Shown here: positions 55,487-64,000 of the stretch, in pieces | How the letters are laid out: every line of letters starts with the position of its first letter | How positions within the stretch are numbered: position 1 is the first letter of the stretch | Assembly: GCF_004770905.1 (NCBI RefSeq) | Contig: NZ_RQHT01000012.1 | Location: forward strand, 310,001 to 374,000 | Origin: Leptospira bandrabouensis | GTDB lineage: Bacteria > Spirochaetota > Leptospiria > Leptospirales > Leptospiraceae | Direction: 5' to 3' | DNA length: 64,000 nt | The notes under the pieces: generated by a model | Databases searched by the model: none | Told to the model about the DNA's origin: nothing | What the model saw: the letters and a program-made list of their open reading frames with translations, nothing else | Program-made: the position numbers and the translations under genes

Positions 55487-56347
55487 ATGTTACGAGGACT
55501 CTATACTGGTGCCAATGGGATGATTTCCCAACAAGTGCGAATGGATGTAATTGCCAACAATTTGGCCAATGTTGATAAAACTGCATTTAAAAAAGATACC
55601 ACAGTCTTCAAAACCTTCCCCGAAATGTTACTCCATCGTTACTCTGAAGATGGGATTGGAAAAACTCCCATGGGTTCCTTTGATACATCCCCAGTGGTCG
55701 GTAAACTAGGGTTTGGTGCCGAAGTGAACGAAGTTTACACTCGCTTTGAACAAGGGGCTGTCAAAAAAACTGATAATATCTTTGATTTGATGGTCCAAGA
55801 CCAACCCGGAATGGAAAAACCTGCCTTTTTTTCTGTCCTCACGAACCGTGGCGAACGCCTCACTCGGAGTGGAAGTTTTGTTTTGGATAAAAATGGATTT
55901 GTCGTGACCCCGCAAGGATTTCCTCTTCTCGGCGAAAAAGGTCCCATCCAAGTAAACCAAGGAAATTTCCTTGTGAAAGAAAATGGGGAAATTTATATCA
56001 ATGCCAAACTCGGAACCGCTCCCAAAGACGGAACCAATTTCAGCGAAAACAGATTCGAAGACCCGGTCCTACTCGATAAATTAAAAATTCGCACGGTCGA
56101 AAACCCACGCCACCTAGACAAAGAAGGGGACTCGTTTTATTCCGACACTCCTGAATCCGGCGAACCCACTGCCTTTCCTGAACTTCTTGCCCCACAAGTA
56201 TTACAAGGATATCTCGAAGCATCAAATGTTTCTGTGGTGACTGAGATGGTAGATATGATTGAAGTCAACCGCGCCTACGAAGCCAATTCCAAAACCATGC
56301 AAACCCAAGACAGTTTACTTGGTCGCCTATTCGAAATCATGCGATAG
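55487..56347 (+). CDS. flgF: Flagellar basal-body rod protein, FlgF-like
   Basis: 286 residues from the ATG at 55487, preceded by AGGA; a longer frame from 55418 adds a leader without rod sequence. N-terminus [20 protein letters not shown] and [15 protein letters not shown], and C-terminus [20 protein letters not shown] and [18 protein letters not shown], are axial-protein ends. It differs from FlgG at 45744 in its longer middle. It probably forms the proximal rod. It stands apart from the flgG operon. Confidence 0.85.
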   Translation: MLRGLYTGANGMISQQVRMDVIANNLANVDKTAFKKDTTVFKTFPEMLLHRYSEDGIGKTPMGSFDTSPVVGKLGFGAEVNEVYTRFEQGAVKKTDNIFDLMVQDQPGMEKPAFFSVLTNRGERLTRSGSFVLDKNGFVVTPQGFPLLGEKGPIQVNQGNFLVKENGEIYINAKLGTAPKDGTNFSENRFEDPVLLDKLKIRTVENPRHLDKEGDSFYSDTPESGEPTAFPELLAPQVLQGYLEASNVSVVTEMVDMIEVNRAYEANSKTMQTQDSLLGRLFEIMR

Positions 56348-56437
56348 GATTTTTTTTTGGGGAGGGGGGAATCCCCGAAAGACTTCCTTCTTGGTTATAG
56401 GACTGATGTTTTTCTAGATATTATTGGACCTGTCAAC

Positions 56438-56513
56438 TTTCGGGGACCGGGCTACTCCGGGGTGCGCTTAACGCTCCCGTCTGACATCTGTCAGACCAAG
56501 CCCTTCGTATCCC
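56438..56513 (+). repeat. Intergenic structured repeat, copy C
   Basis: Contains GGGGACCGGGCTACTCCGG, GGTGCGC, CGCTCCCGTC, GACCAAG and GTATCCC, as in copies A and B. The central hairpin is GTCTGACA/TGTCAGAC (56479-56496). It sits between the convergent flgF-like and SDR genes. Confidence 0.8.
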
Positions 56514-56538
56514 TTTCCCGTTTGAGACAATAGAGAAC

Positions 56539-57291
56539 TTAACTCCTGGTTCCCCCATCCACACGGTATACCGAACCCGTAATAAAACTGGATTCCTCTG
56601 AGGCTAAAAAAGCGATGAGGTTTGCCACTTCTTTGGGTTTGCCAAGCCTTCCCATTGGAATATTTTTTTCCATAGTTTCCTTTCCTCTTTCTCCGGCCAC
56701 ATCCAAGATGGCGGTTTCTGTCCAACCGGGACAAACCGCATTGATCCGGACCCCAAACCTTGCCACCTCCATTGCCCCCGTTGTAGTGAGTTCAATCACA
56801 CCAGCTTTGGCCACACAATACGGCCCAAGAGAAGGGGATGCCCCAAGTCCTGCGATGGAGGCAACATTAATGATGGACCCTCCTAAACGGTCACCAAGCA
56901 TCAGTTTTGTGGCATATTTTTGACACCAGAATACACTGGTTAGGTCCATAAGTAACAACCGGTTCCAAACTTCTGTAGTCACTTTGTGCATAAATGTGGG
57001 TTTGTTAGCGATCCCTGCATTGTTTACCATAATATCCAATCTTTGGTTTCGAGATTTGAAGATTTCTACAAGGGAAATGATTTCTTCTTCAACGGTAACA
57101 TCACATTTAATAAATTCAGCGGACCCACCAAAATCTTCTATTTCCTTGGCAACACGTGAACCTTCCTCTACATTGATATCAGAAACAACCACGTGGGCAC
57201 CCTTTTTTGCCAGTAACAAACAGGTTTCCTTCCCAATTCCAAGGGCACCACCGGTAACGATCACATTTTTCTGCTGTAAGGTTTTTTCCAT
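56539..57291 (-). CDS. SDR-family NAD-dependent oxidoreductase
   Basis: 250 residues, a classical short-chain dehydrogenase: cofactor loop TGGALGIG (about 14-21), VSDINVEEG with the Asp that favours NAD(H), NNAG (about 90-93), catalytic Ser in NVASIAG, Tyr and Lys in YCVAKAG, and the C-terminal SFITGSVYRVDGG. Sequence resembles 3-oxoacyl-ACP reductases and sugar/alcohol dehydrogenases. Substrate unknown. The ATG at 57291 is the natural start. The 387-bp region upstream separates it from the divergent kinase gene. Confidence 0.88.
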   Translation of the reverse strand: MEKTLQQKNVIVTGGALGIGKETCLLLAKKGAHVVVSDINVEEGSRVAKEIEDFGGSAEFIKCDVTVEEEIISLVEIFKSRNQRLDIMVNNAGIANKPTFMHKVTTEVWNRLLLMDLTSVFWCQKYATKLMLGDRLGGSIINVASIAGLGASPSLGPYCVAKAGVIELTTTGAMEVARFGVRINAVCPGWTETAILDVAGERGKETMEKNIPMGRLGKPKEVANLIAFLASEESSFITGSVYRVDGGTRS

Positions 57292-57678
57292 ACCAAACTT
57301 TTTTGGTTTAGAGAGAAAGGGGCAAGTAAATATCTAAACTTGCATCTTTGAAAATTTGTTTAAAGTGATCCGATCGTTCTATTTTTTCATATAAATATTC
57401 GGTAGCCTTGATGGTCTATTTTCTTAGAAGTGGAATATATCCATGTAAATAATAATATTATAATATTGATATTTACAAAAATTGCAAATATTAATTCCAA
57501 TGAAAGTATTTAGAGATAGTGAAAAATGCCACAATTTTACAAATATCTCTCCTATTTCCTTTTCGTTTAGTAATAGTACTTAGAAGAAAAGAAAATTTTT
57601 AGAATCTATCTAATTTACCTAGTATCCAAAGAATCCTCAAATAAAGGATAGGATTAAGTAACGTATAGGAATCAAACA
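57292..57678. other. AT-rich divergent intergenic region
   Basis: No reading frame of value and no RNA gene seen in these 387 bp. It must contain promoters for the SDR gene (leftward) and the hybrid kinase (rightward). The only clear structure is the palindrome at 57445-57476. Confidence 0.6.
57445..57476. promoter_or_regulatory. 32-bp near-perfect palindrome, candidate operator
   Basis: GTAAATA and TATTTAC flank a perfect 14-bp palindrome AATATTATAATATT with only two mismatched base pairs between. It is 202 bp upstream of the hybrid kinase start and 153 bp upstream of the SDR start. Entirely AT-rich inside, it could bind a dimeric regulator or extrude as a cruciform. Confidence 0.4.
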
Positions 57679-60600
57679 TTGGGACTCGAATCTTTAAGAC
57701 ATTTTTTTATATTAGATGCAGATCAATTGATCTTTGTGGAAGGTTCCTATAATTATTGGTTGGTTTTTCTTTCTATTTTCATTTCTATTTTTGCTTCTTG
57801 GATTTCTTTGTATATGCTCAGCCGTTTTTCCAACGTGGAGAGCAAATACTCACGGTTAGCAATTTTATTCACATCTAGTTTGTCGATGGGCGGGGCAGTT
57901 TGGTCCATGCATTTTATTGGAATGATGTCATTTGATTTATGCACAAAAGTGACTTATGATAAACTAATTACAATTCTCTCTATCCTTCCCAGTTTGTTTG
58001 CCTCCTATTTCGCATTGCGAACATTAAATAAAAAAAGTATTTCTAAAATGGAATTGGTTTCAGTAGGGATCCTTGTTGGCGCAGGAATTGGATTTATGCA
58101 TTATATGGGAATGGCTGCTATGGAAATGCGCCCAAAATTACTGTATGAACCATATTTGTTTTTGATTTCACTCATTGTTGCAATTTCCCTTGCTATCCTT
58201 TCTATTTTGATTCAGTTTCGATTGAAGGAAACTAAGTTAAAAATAAAAACCAAGTATTTAACTTTGATTAGTGGGATTGTCATGGGAAGTGCCATTTCTG
58301 GAATGCATTACACGGGAATGGCTGCTGCTCGCTTTGTCGTTGAATCCAATCAGGTTTTAGATCAAACAAACTCGGATCAGTTTTTTTTAGCCGCCCTTGT
58401 CAGCTTTGGTAGTATTTTTGTTATTGGATCTGCTGTCGTTACCATTGCATTTATCAGTTATAAAGATCTTTTTCATAATCTATTAAGAAGTGAATCTAGG
58501 TTACGTGCGATCATTGAAACGGCAGCTGATGCCATTGTTATGATTGATACTAAAGGTATCATACAAGAGTTTAATATTACCGCTGAAAAGATGTTTGGTT
58601 GGAAGGCAAAAGAGGTAATTGGTCAAAATGTTAAGATACTAATGCCAAATCCCTTTCAGAGAGACCATGACAATTATCTTTCGAACTATTTAAGGACAGG
58701 GGAGGCAAAAATCATTGGAATTGGTAGGGAAACGATTGCTGTTCGAAAAGATGGGACAACTTTTCCCATTCGTTTGGCCATTGGACATACAAAACTTCCC
58801 CAAGATGATGTCTTTGTTGGTTTGATTAGTGATATTTCGGAAAGAGTAGTGATCGAAAATGCTCTTAAGGAAAATGAAGAACAGCTAAAATCATTTATAC
58901 AAAATATTCCAGGGATTGTGTATCGCTGTTTAGTGGATGAAGATTGGACTTCTGTTTTTATCAGTGATTCCATTCTGAATTTATCAGGTTACCCTGCAAG
59001 TGACTTCCTTGAACCAAACCGTAAACGTTCGTTTAACGATATTATCCATCCTGAAGATAGGATTCATGTCGCCAATACCATTCAAAATGCCGTCGATACA
59101 TCCGATACTTTTGTTTTAAACTATCGTATCATCCAAAAATCGGGAGACATTCGTTGGGTCTTAGAATACGGCGGACTTGTTTTGGATGAAAACAAAAAAG
59201 TAAAGTTTTTAGATGGGGTGATCTTAGATAATACAGACAGAAGGATGATCGAAGAAGCCCTAATTGAATCGAAAGAAAAAGCAGAAATGGCTGCGATAAC
59301 CAAAACAACTTTTTTAGCAAATATGAGTCATGAAATTCGAACTCCTATGAATGCGATTCTTGGTTTCACAGAGATTCTCCTTTCTGGTGATTTGATAGGT
59401 AACCAAAAAAAACAACTGGAGACAGTTAAAAATTCCGCAAAATCATTGTTACGTTTATTGAATGATGTTTTAAATTCGGCAAAATTAGACAAAGGTGCCG
59501 TGGAACTAGAGATTTTTGACTTTTCACTAGTATCTCTTGTTGACCAAGTTTGTTCTGCAATGAGTATCGAAGCGAAACGAAAAGGTTTACGTTTTCAATA
59601 CAAAATCTCGGAAGGTATCAATGATTATTATAAGGGAGATAGTCTTCGCATTAGACAAATTTTAACCAATCTGATAGGAAATGCGATTAAGTTTACTAAA
59701 GAAGGATTCATCCAACTGAATGTTTCTCAAATGGATGGAGAGATTTTATTTCATATCGAAGATAGTGGCATTGGAATCGCATCTGATCGATTAGAAAAAA
59801 TATTTGATCCCTTTACGCAAGGTGATGTGTCGATGAGTCGAAAGTTTGGTGGAACAGGTCTAGGGACAACAATTTCAAAACAATTAGTCGAACTCATGAA
59901 AGGAAAAATCTGGGTAAAGAGTGAACAAGGAGTAGGGACCCATTTTTACGTTTCTATACCCTTAGAAATGGGAAATCCAGTTTTAGATATCAATGAGACG
60001 ATTCAGTTAAATTTTGAGTTACCTAATTTAAAAATTCTGATAGTCGATGATGTGAAACAAAATGTCGAGTTGATTCAGTTACTTATGGCAGCTAACGGAC
60101 ATGAGGTCGAAATTGCAAATAATGGACGAGAAGCGTTAGAAGTTTTTAAATCAAAACAATTTGATTTGGTTTTAATGGACATCCAGATGCCGGAGATGGA
60201 CGGATTGGAGGCGACAAGGCAAATCAGGTTGTATGAAAAAGAAAAAAGTAATCGTGTTCCGATACTTGCTTTGTCTGCGAGTGTATTTGAAGAAGATCGG
60301 CTGTCCGCAAAGGAAGCCGGTATGGATGGTTTTGTATCCAAACCAATAGACATTCATGATTTATTTTTAGAAATAAAAAAGGTCATTTCGCACCATCCTT
60401 TGCCAAACGTAATTTCTCGGTCCAACCAAATGCAAAAAGAAGATGTTTTTCAATTGTATCGGGGAATCCAACTTTTTGGATCTATAAAAAAATATATAAA
60501 AATGTTAAATGGTTTCTTTTTAGATTTTCAAAAAGAAATTCAAGAATGGAACGATCTCTCCCAAACTCCAACAGACCAACAAACATTTCTACATAGATTG

Positions 60601-61029
60601 AAAGGTGTTTCTTCCAATTTGGGAATTCTTCCGATTGCCAAGGAAACCAATCGTTTGGAGAAAAAACTACTAGTTTCGAAACTTAACACGGAAGATTTTG
60701 AAAGTTTAAAAGGAGTTTTTTCTGAGGTCTACCTTCAGTTTCAATCGCAATTTTCGTTTCCTCTCAAAGAGGACCATAAAGTTGAAAACATTCATCAAGA
60801 AATACCTAACGAAAATCTAAATCAGATTAGAGAAAGGATACAAAGATTAATAATATCTTTTTCCCAAGGATCTTATCTTCAGGACGAATGGCGAATACTC
60901 TCGCAATTATTACGAAATACAAAATTTAATCAGCATATTTTAGAAATTGAATCTTCCATCAGTCAGTTTGATTTCGACACTACGGTTTTGAAGTTAAACC
61001 ACTTGGAAATTCAGATTTTTGGAGAATAA
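57679..61029 (+). CDS. MHYT-PAS-PAS hybrid histidine kinase with REC and HPt domains
   Basis: 1116 residues, TTG start with AGGA eight bases upstream. The MHYT membrane sensor (about 20-260) carries MHFIGMMSF, MHYMGMAAM and MHYTGMAAA. A first PAS (about 275-395) includes HDNYLSNYLRTGEAKIIGIG and keeps FixL-like His330 and Arg350. A second PAS follows (about 405-525). The kinase has H-box SHEIRTPMNAILGF, N-box NLIGNAIKF, G1 DSGIGI and G2 GGTGLGTTI. REC (about 775-900) has VDDVKQN and phospho-Asp in LVLMDIQMPEMDG. The HPt domain has HRLKGVSSNLG (about 973-983). It probably relays phosphate to the REC-HD-GYP protein encoded 7 bp downstream. Confidence 0.9.
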   Translation: MGLESLRHFFILDADQLIFVEGSYNYWLVFLSIFISIFASWISLYMLSRFSNVESKYSRLAILFTSSLSMGGAVWSMHFIGMMSFDLCTKVTYDKLITILSILPSLFASYFALRTLNKKSISKMELVSVGILVGAGIGFMHYMGMAAMEMRPKLLYEPYLFLISLIVAISLAILSILIQFRLKETKLKIKTKYLTLISGIVMGSAISGMHYTGMAAARFVVESNQVLDQTNSDQFFLAALVSFGSIFVIGSAVVTIAFISYKDLFHNLLRSESRLRAIIETAADAIVMIDTKGIIQEFNITAEKMFGWKAKEVIGQNVKILMPNPFQRDHDNYLSNYLRTGEAKIIGIGRETIAVRKDGTTFPIRLAIGHTKLPQDDVFVGLISDISERVVIENALKENEEQLKSFIQNIPGIVYRCLVDEDWTSVFISDSILNLSGYPASDFLEPNRKRSFNDIIHPEDRIHVANTIQNAVDTSDTFVLNYRIIQKSGDIRWVLEYGGLVLDENKKVKFLDGVILDNTDRRMIEEALIESKEKAEMAAITKTTFLANMSHEIRTPMNAILGFTEILLSGDLIGNQKKQLETVKNSAKSLLRLLNDVLNSAKLDKGAVELEIFDFSLVSLVDQVCSAMSIEAKRKGLRFQYKISEGINDYYKGDSLRIRQILTNLIGNAIKFTKEGFIQLNVSQMDGEILFHIEDSGIGIASDRLEKIFDPFTQGDVSMSRKFGGTGLGTTISKQLVELMKGKIWVKSEQGVGTHFYVSIPLEMGNPVLDINETIQLNFELPNLKILIVDDVKQNVELIQLLMAANGHEVEIANNGREALEVFKSKQFDLVLMDIQMPEMDGLEATRQIRLYEKEKSNRVPILALSASVFEEDRLSAKEAGMDGFVSKPIDIHDLFLEIKKVISHHPLPNVISRSNQMQKEDVFQLYRGIQLFGSIKKYIKMLNGFFLDFQKEIQEWNDLSQTPTDQQTFLHRLKGVSSNLGILPIAKETNRLEKKLLVSKLNTEDFESLKGVFSEVYLQFQSQFSFPLKEDHKVENIHQEIPNENLNQIRERIQRLIISFSQGSYLQDEWRILSQLLRNTKFNQHILEIESSISQFDFDTTVLKLNHLEIQIFGE

Positions 61030-61036
61030 TAGGGAA

Positions 61037-62023
61037 ATGAATACGAAACCAAAAGTATTAGTGGTAGATGATGAACCTGCTAACTTACAGATATTAAATG
61101 ATATTTTGCAAAATGATTATACTTTGTTTTTTGCTAAAGATGGAGAGAAGGGAATTGAGCTGGCTATATCACAATTGCCAGATATCATTTTACTCGATGT
61201 AATGATGCCAAAGATGACAGGACATGAGGTTTGTAAGATCCTGAAATCCAACGAAAAAACAAAATTCATTCCGGTGATTTTTGTGACAGCATTAACGGAA
61301 GTTGGTGACGAGGAAAAAGGATTTCAGTTAGGAGCTGTTGATTATATTATCAAGCCAGTAAGTCCCCCTATAGTGAAAGTTAGAGTTAAGAACCATTTAT
61401 CTTTAGTTGATGTAAATGAAGTTAAGGCCACTAGATTACAAATTGTACAACGTTTGGGAATGGCATCTGAATACAAAGACAATGAAACTGGTATGCATGT
61501 AATTCGAATGAGTCATTATTCCCAAACCTTAGCATTGGCCCACGGTTATTCTAATGAAGCCGCCGAAGAGATTCTCAATGCAGCACCTATGCATGATGTG
61601 GGAAAAATTGGAATTCCTGATTACATCATCCAAAAACCGGGAAAACTTACACCTGAAGAATGGGAAATTATGAAACGACATCCCGAGATCGGGGCTGAAA
61701 TTATTGGAGATCATCATTCAAGTTTATTAAAGTTAGCAAGATCCATTGCCATTACCCATCATGAAAAATTTGATGGAAGCGGATATCCGTATCAATTGAA
61801 AGGAGAACAAATTCCCTTAGAAGGTAGAATCATTGCAATAGCAGACGTATTTGATGCTTTAACTACTGTTCGTCCCTATAAAAAAGCATGGGAAGTTGTA
61901 GACGCTGTGGATTTTTTAAAAAAAGAATCTGGATCACATTTTGATCCTGATTTAGTCCAAAAGTTTATCTCGGTTTTGCCGAAGATTCTTGAAATCAAAA
62001 ACCAGTGGCCAGAGGAAATTTAA
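61037..62023 (+). CDS. Response regulator with HD-GYP cyclic-di-GMP phosphodiesterase
   Basis: 328 residues from the ATG at 61037, with AGGGAA just upstream. The receiver (about 5-120) has VVDDEPAN, phospho-Asp in IILLDVMMPKMTG, FVTALTE and Lys in IIKPVSP. HD-GYP (about 140-320) has HVIRMSHYS, MHDVGKIGIPD, KRHPEIGAEII, the HH pair in DHHSS, THHEKFDGSGYP and IADVFDALT. These are complete, so it should hydrolyse cyclic di-GMP when phosphorylated. It is coupled to the kinase gene. Confidence 0.94.
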   Translation: MNTKPKVLVVDDEPANLQILNDILQNDYTLFFAKDGEKGIELAISQLPDIILLDVMMPKMTGHEVCKILKSNEKTKFIPVIFVTALTEVGDEEKGFQLGAVDYIIKPVSPPIVKVRVKNHLSLVDVNEVKATRLQIVQRLGMASEYKDNETGMHVIRMSHYSQTLALAHGYSNEAAEEILNAAPMHDVGKIGIPDYIIQKPGKLTPEEWEIMKRHPEIGAEIIGDHHSSLLKLARSIAITHHEKFDGSGYPYQLKGEQIPLEGRIIAIADVFDALTTVRPYKKAWEVVDAVDFLKKESGSHFDPDLVQKFISVLPKILEIKNQWPEEI

Positions 62024-62065
62024 TCAATTCACAAAATTTAGTCTTATTCAAAATTTGGTAATCCT

Positions 62066-62926
62066 ATGGACTATTATGATCATATAGAACTTGCCATTCG
62101 TTTTATGGAGTTGAATTTAACAGAAAACATCCGAGTGGAGGATGTATCTAAAAATGCTTTCCAATCGAGATGGCATTTTCAAAGAATTTTTCGTTATGTG
62201 ACAGGATATTCTGTTTATACATATTTAAAAAAACGTAGGTTAACAGAAGCCGGTAATGATTTGATTTTGGGAAAAGAAAAAATCATTGATATTGCTTTAA
62301 AATATCATTATACAACCCCTGAATCTTTTCTCCGTGCTTTTCGTACTGAATACGGAATCAATCCTTCAGAATATCGAAAAACAGCAAATCATATCAATTT
62401 TCCCAAACTGGAAATAGAACCTTTACGAAATAAAGTTCGCATTGATGGATCAAATATCAAAACTACCGTCATTACCAAAAACGAATTTTTTCTAATTGGA
62501 AAACCTCATCGGACTACTATGCAAAAATGTCAGAATGAAATTGACATACCCAAGTTTTGGGGTGAATTTATGGGAAATGGTTTTATGGAATCTATTCCTA
62601 ACCGAATTGATCATTCCTTAATGGGAATCTACTCTAACTGGGATTATGCGGAAAATTTTGATGTGATCATTGGTGCGCAAGTGAATTCGCTCACGAAAAT
62701 ACCTGAAGGATTTGTTTCTCACAGGATGAAACCAGCAAAGTATATGGTTTTTACTGTTCCAGGAAATACTAATGAAGACATCCTCAATGGTTGGAAATAT
62801 ATTTATGGAACTTGGATGCCAAATACTGGATACGAAAGAGAATTTAGTGACGATTTCGATTTATTCGATGACCGGTTCCAATCAAATACTCATCCAGAAT
62901 CAGAAATTTACATCCCCATTCAGTAA
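62066..62926 (+). CDS. AraC-family regulator with GyrI-like effector domain
   Basis: 286 residues. The N-terminal AraC DNA-binding domain (about 1-105) has two helix-turn-helix units: VEDVSKNAFQSRWHFQRIF and IDIALKYHYTTPESFLRAF, ending GINPSEYRK. The C-terminal GyrI-like small-molecule domain (about 125-285) has FFLIGKPHRT and MKPAKYMVFTVPG. This is the Rob/SoxS-like group that binds hydrophobic effectors. It begins 42 bp after the HD-GYP gene and may be read with it. Confidence 0.88.
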   Translation: MDYYDHIELAIRFMELNLTENIRVEDVSKNAFQSRWHFQRIFRYVTGYSVYTYLKKRRLTEAGNDLILGKEKIIDIALKYHYTTPESFLRAFRTEYGINPSEYRKTANHINFPKLEIEPLRNKVRIDGSNIKTTVITKNEFFLIGKPHRTTMQKCQNEIDIPKFWGEFMGNGFMESIPNRIDHSLMGIYSNWDYAENFDVIIGAQVNSLTKIPEGFVSHRMKPAKYMVFTVPGNTNEDILNGWKYIYGTWMPNTGYEREFSDDFDLFDDRFQSNTHPESEIYIPIQ

Positions 62927-62941
62927 ATATCATTTCAACAT

Positions 62942-62970
62942 CCTAGTTTCTGTTGTCTGGAGGAACTAGG
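62942..62970 (+). terminator. Hairpin after the AraC-family gene
   Basis: CCTAGTT (62942-62948) and AACTAGG (62964-62970) can pair across a 15-nt loop, followed by TTTCAATTT. A weak terminator candidate. Confidence 0.35.
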
Positions 62971-63058
62971 TTTCAATTTGCTGCATTTTCCTTCTACTTC
63001 CTTATAAAAAAGCACAAATAGTCAAGAACCCAAATCCAGTTTGCGTTAGGATTTATTT

Positions 63059-63547
63059 ATGGAACAAACTGCAACAAACCAAATTCATTTAGAATCAATG
63101 GTCCTAGTTGGGATCACAACACGAACTTCTAATGCCAAAGAAATGGCTGGAAAAGGAAAAATTGCCGCCCTTTGGCAAAGGTTTTGGGAAGAGGGGATTC
63201 TTTCCCAAATTCCAAATCCTTTGGTCTCTTCCGAAATTGTAGTGGCTTACACCGAATTTGAAACGGATGAAAACGGGGAATACACCATTTTAATTGGTAC
63301 AAAAGTCAGCACTCTAGATTCCCTTCCGCCTCATTTAACAGCCATCCGTGTGGCCGCATCTGATTATCTTCATGTTCCCACAGATTGGGGTCCCATTTCT
63401 GAAATTGGAATCAACACCTGGAAAAAAATTTGGTCGGAAGAAACATACCGCAAAAATCGGTCTTACAAAACGGATTTGGAAATTTACGGTACCAATGCCA
63501 AAGACCCCAACCATTCCCAGTTTGATATTTACTTAGGAATCCGTTAG
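63059..63547 (+). CDS. Stand-alone GyrI-like effector-binding domain protein
   Basis: 162 residues forming only the GyrI-like/BacT effector-binding domain: VLVGITTRTSNAKEM at the start, TEFETDENGEYTILIGTKV in the middle, and AASDYLHVPTDWGP near the conserved ligand site. It has no DNA-binding part. It is similar in plan to the C-terminal half of the AraC gene upstream and may share its effector. AGGA lies eight bases before the ATG. Such small proteins include DNA gyrase inhibitors and ligand-binding proteins; which applies here is unknown. Confidence 0.75.
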   Translation: MEQTATNQIHLESMVLVGITTRTSNAKEMAGKGKIAALWQRFWEEGILSQIPNPLVSSEIVVAYTEFETDENGEYTILIGTKVSTLDSLPPHLTAIRVAASDYLHVPTDWGPISEIGINTWKKIWSEETYRKNRSYKTDLEIYGTNAKDPNHSQFDIYLGIR

Positions 63548-63571
63548 TGTGCTTTTCTGATTGAACTAGTG

Positions 63572-64000
63572 TTAGTAGGCCTTAAATCCCGTGGGCCTTT
63601 CACCACGGGCATAGGCGGCACTTGCTTTTTTTTCGTCTTTAAGGAGCCTACTTTTTGCAATGAAACGTACCCACCAAGGAATGTTTTTGATCGGACTTCC
63701 TGTGGAGTGAGCCAAAAGATAAGCTTTCGAACATTTTTCAATCAACTCACAATTGTATATGGCTTTCTCTCGAGTGACACTGGTGATGACCACGGCCTCT
63801 TCATCCAAAAAAGCATTGGCTCCTCCGAGGACAATGGAACTAGCTTCTACGGTTCCATCAATGCGTTTGGGAATGGGAAAAACGGGTGCTCCTAATTGGC
63901 GGCACTGTTCATCGAATACTAATGGGAGAGGATGGTTCAGTGTCTTTAATAAAGAACTCCACTCTGGCTGAAAGGAAACAATGGCCCCGATATCAGACCT
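63572..64000 (-). CDS. Class II aldolase/adducin-like protein, C-terminal part (5' end outside window)
   Basis: The frame runs open from the right edge of the window to the stop at 63572, giving 142 visible codons. The earliest part, RSDIGAIVSFQPEWSSLLK, is followed by LVFDEQCRQLGAPVFP, then SIVLGGANAFLDEEAVVITS and TREKAIYNCELIEKCSKAYLLA. These correspond to the class II aldolase/adducin C-terminal half, where such segments form the core sheet and last helices. The metal-binding His residues of active members would lie upstream or may be missing here (NAFLDEE replaces the usual HG-containing loop), so enzymatic activity is uncertain. Confidence 0.6.
   Translation of the reverse strand, partial: RSDIGAIVSFQPEWSSLLKTLNHPLPLVFDEQCRQLGAPVFPIPKRIDGTVEASSIVLGGANAFLDEEAVVITSVTREKAIYNCELIEKCSKAYLLAHSTGSPIKNIPWWVRFIAKSRLLKDEKKASAAYARGERPTGFKAY

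Overview
The window looks like chromosomal DNA of a spirochaete of the genus Leptospira, most likely one of the free-living (saprophytic) species. The DNA is AT-rich. There are many short lipoproteins with Leptospira-style lipoboxes, a flagellar rod and ring gene set beside spirochaete-type signalling proteins, and a full rimP-nusA-infB-rbfA-truB-rpsO-pnp block. The genus call comes from recognising protein families and gene order, not from a search.

Layout. 1-13.7 kb is a signalling and envelope region: the end of a patatin-like phospholipase, a five-PAS histidine kinase, a FadL-type outer membrane protein, a large lipoprotein, an M48 protease overlapping a CHASE2-adenylate cyclase, a chemotaxis receptor, a PhzF enzyme and a PAS/HisKA protein with no ATPase domain. 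13.8-16.7 kb is a coupled three-gene envelope operon that includes a kelch lipoprotein. 16.7-24.3 kb holds one giant secreted SpvB/FG-GAP/RHS protein with a variable C-terminus, followed by a small Cys-rich lipoprotein. 24.5-27.4 kb has two tandem PPK2 genes (one degenerate), a HIT protein, an unknown membrane protein and tRNA-Arg(TCG). 27.4-30.8 kb is an AT-rich stretch of small lipoprotein genes. It includes a paralogue of the lipoprotein next to the RHS gene and one gene interrupted at a run of eight T.

30.9-35.1 kb carries a MarR regulator with a clear promoter-operator, a DUF1398 protein, and a divergent operon with the NAD(P)HX repair enzyme. 35.2-45.7 kb is the translation and RNA metabolism operon, ending with an M16 protease and dUTPase. 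45.7-49.9 kb is flgG-flgA-flgH-flgI-flgJ. 50-55.4 kb is a minus-strand operon with overlapping or abutting genes: RRM protein, ATP-grasp enzyme, two methyltransferases, and a YihY-family membrane protein with an inserted beta-propeller. It is followed by a second rod gene (flgF-like) and an SDR oxidoreductase. 57.7-63.5 kb is a sensory block: a MHYT/PAS/hybrid kinase/HPt protein, a REC-HD-GYP phosphodiesterase, an AraC regulator with a GyrI-like domain and a stand-alone GyrI-like protein. The window ends inside a class II aldolase-like gene.

Most unusual points: (1) an intergenic repeat present three times, whose central hairpin changes sequence but keeps base pairing; (2) the RHS protein with its downstream Cys-rich lipoprotein and a second copy beyond the tRNA; (3) the YihY protein with a probable periplasmic propeller inside a modification-enzyme operon; (4) a split two-gene version of the two-domain PPK2 architecture; (5) a MHYT kinase whose first PAS keeps the FixL haem His and Arg; (6) a hairpin that covers the ribosome binding site and start codon of pnp. 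No CRISPR array, insertion sequence, prophage or rRNA gene was seen.
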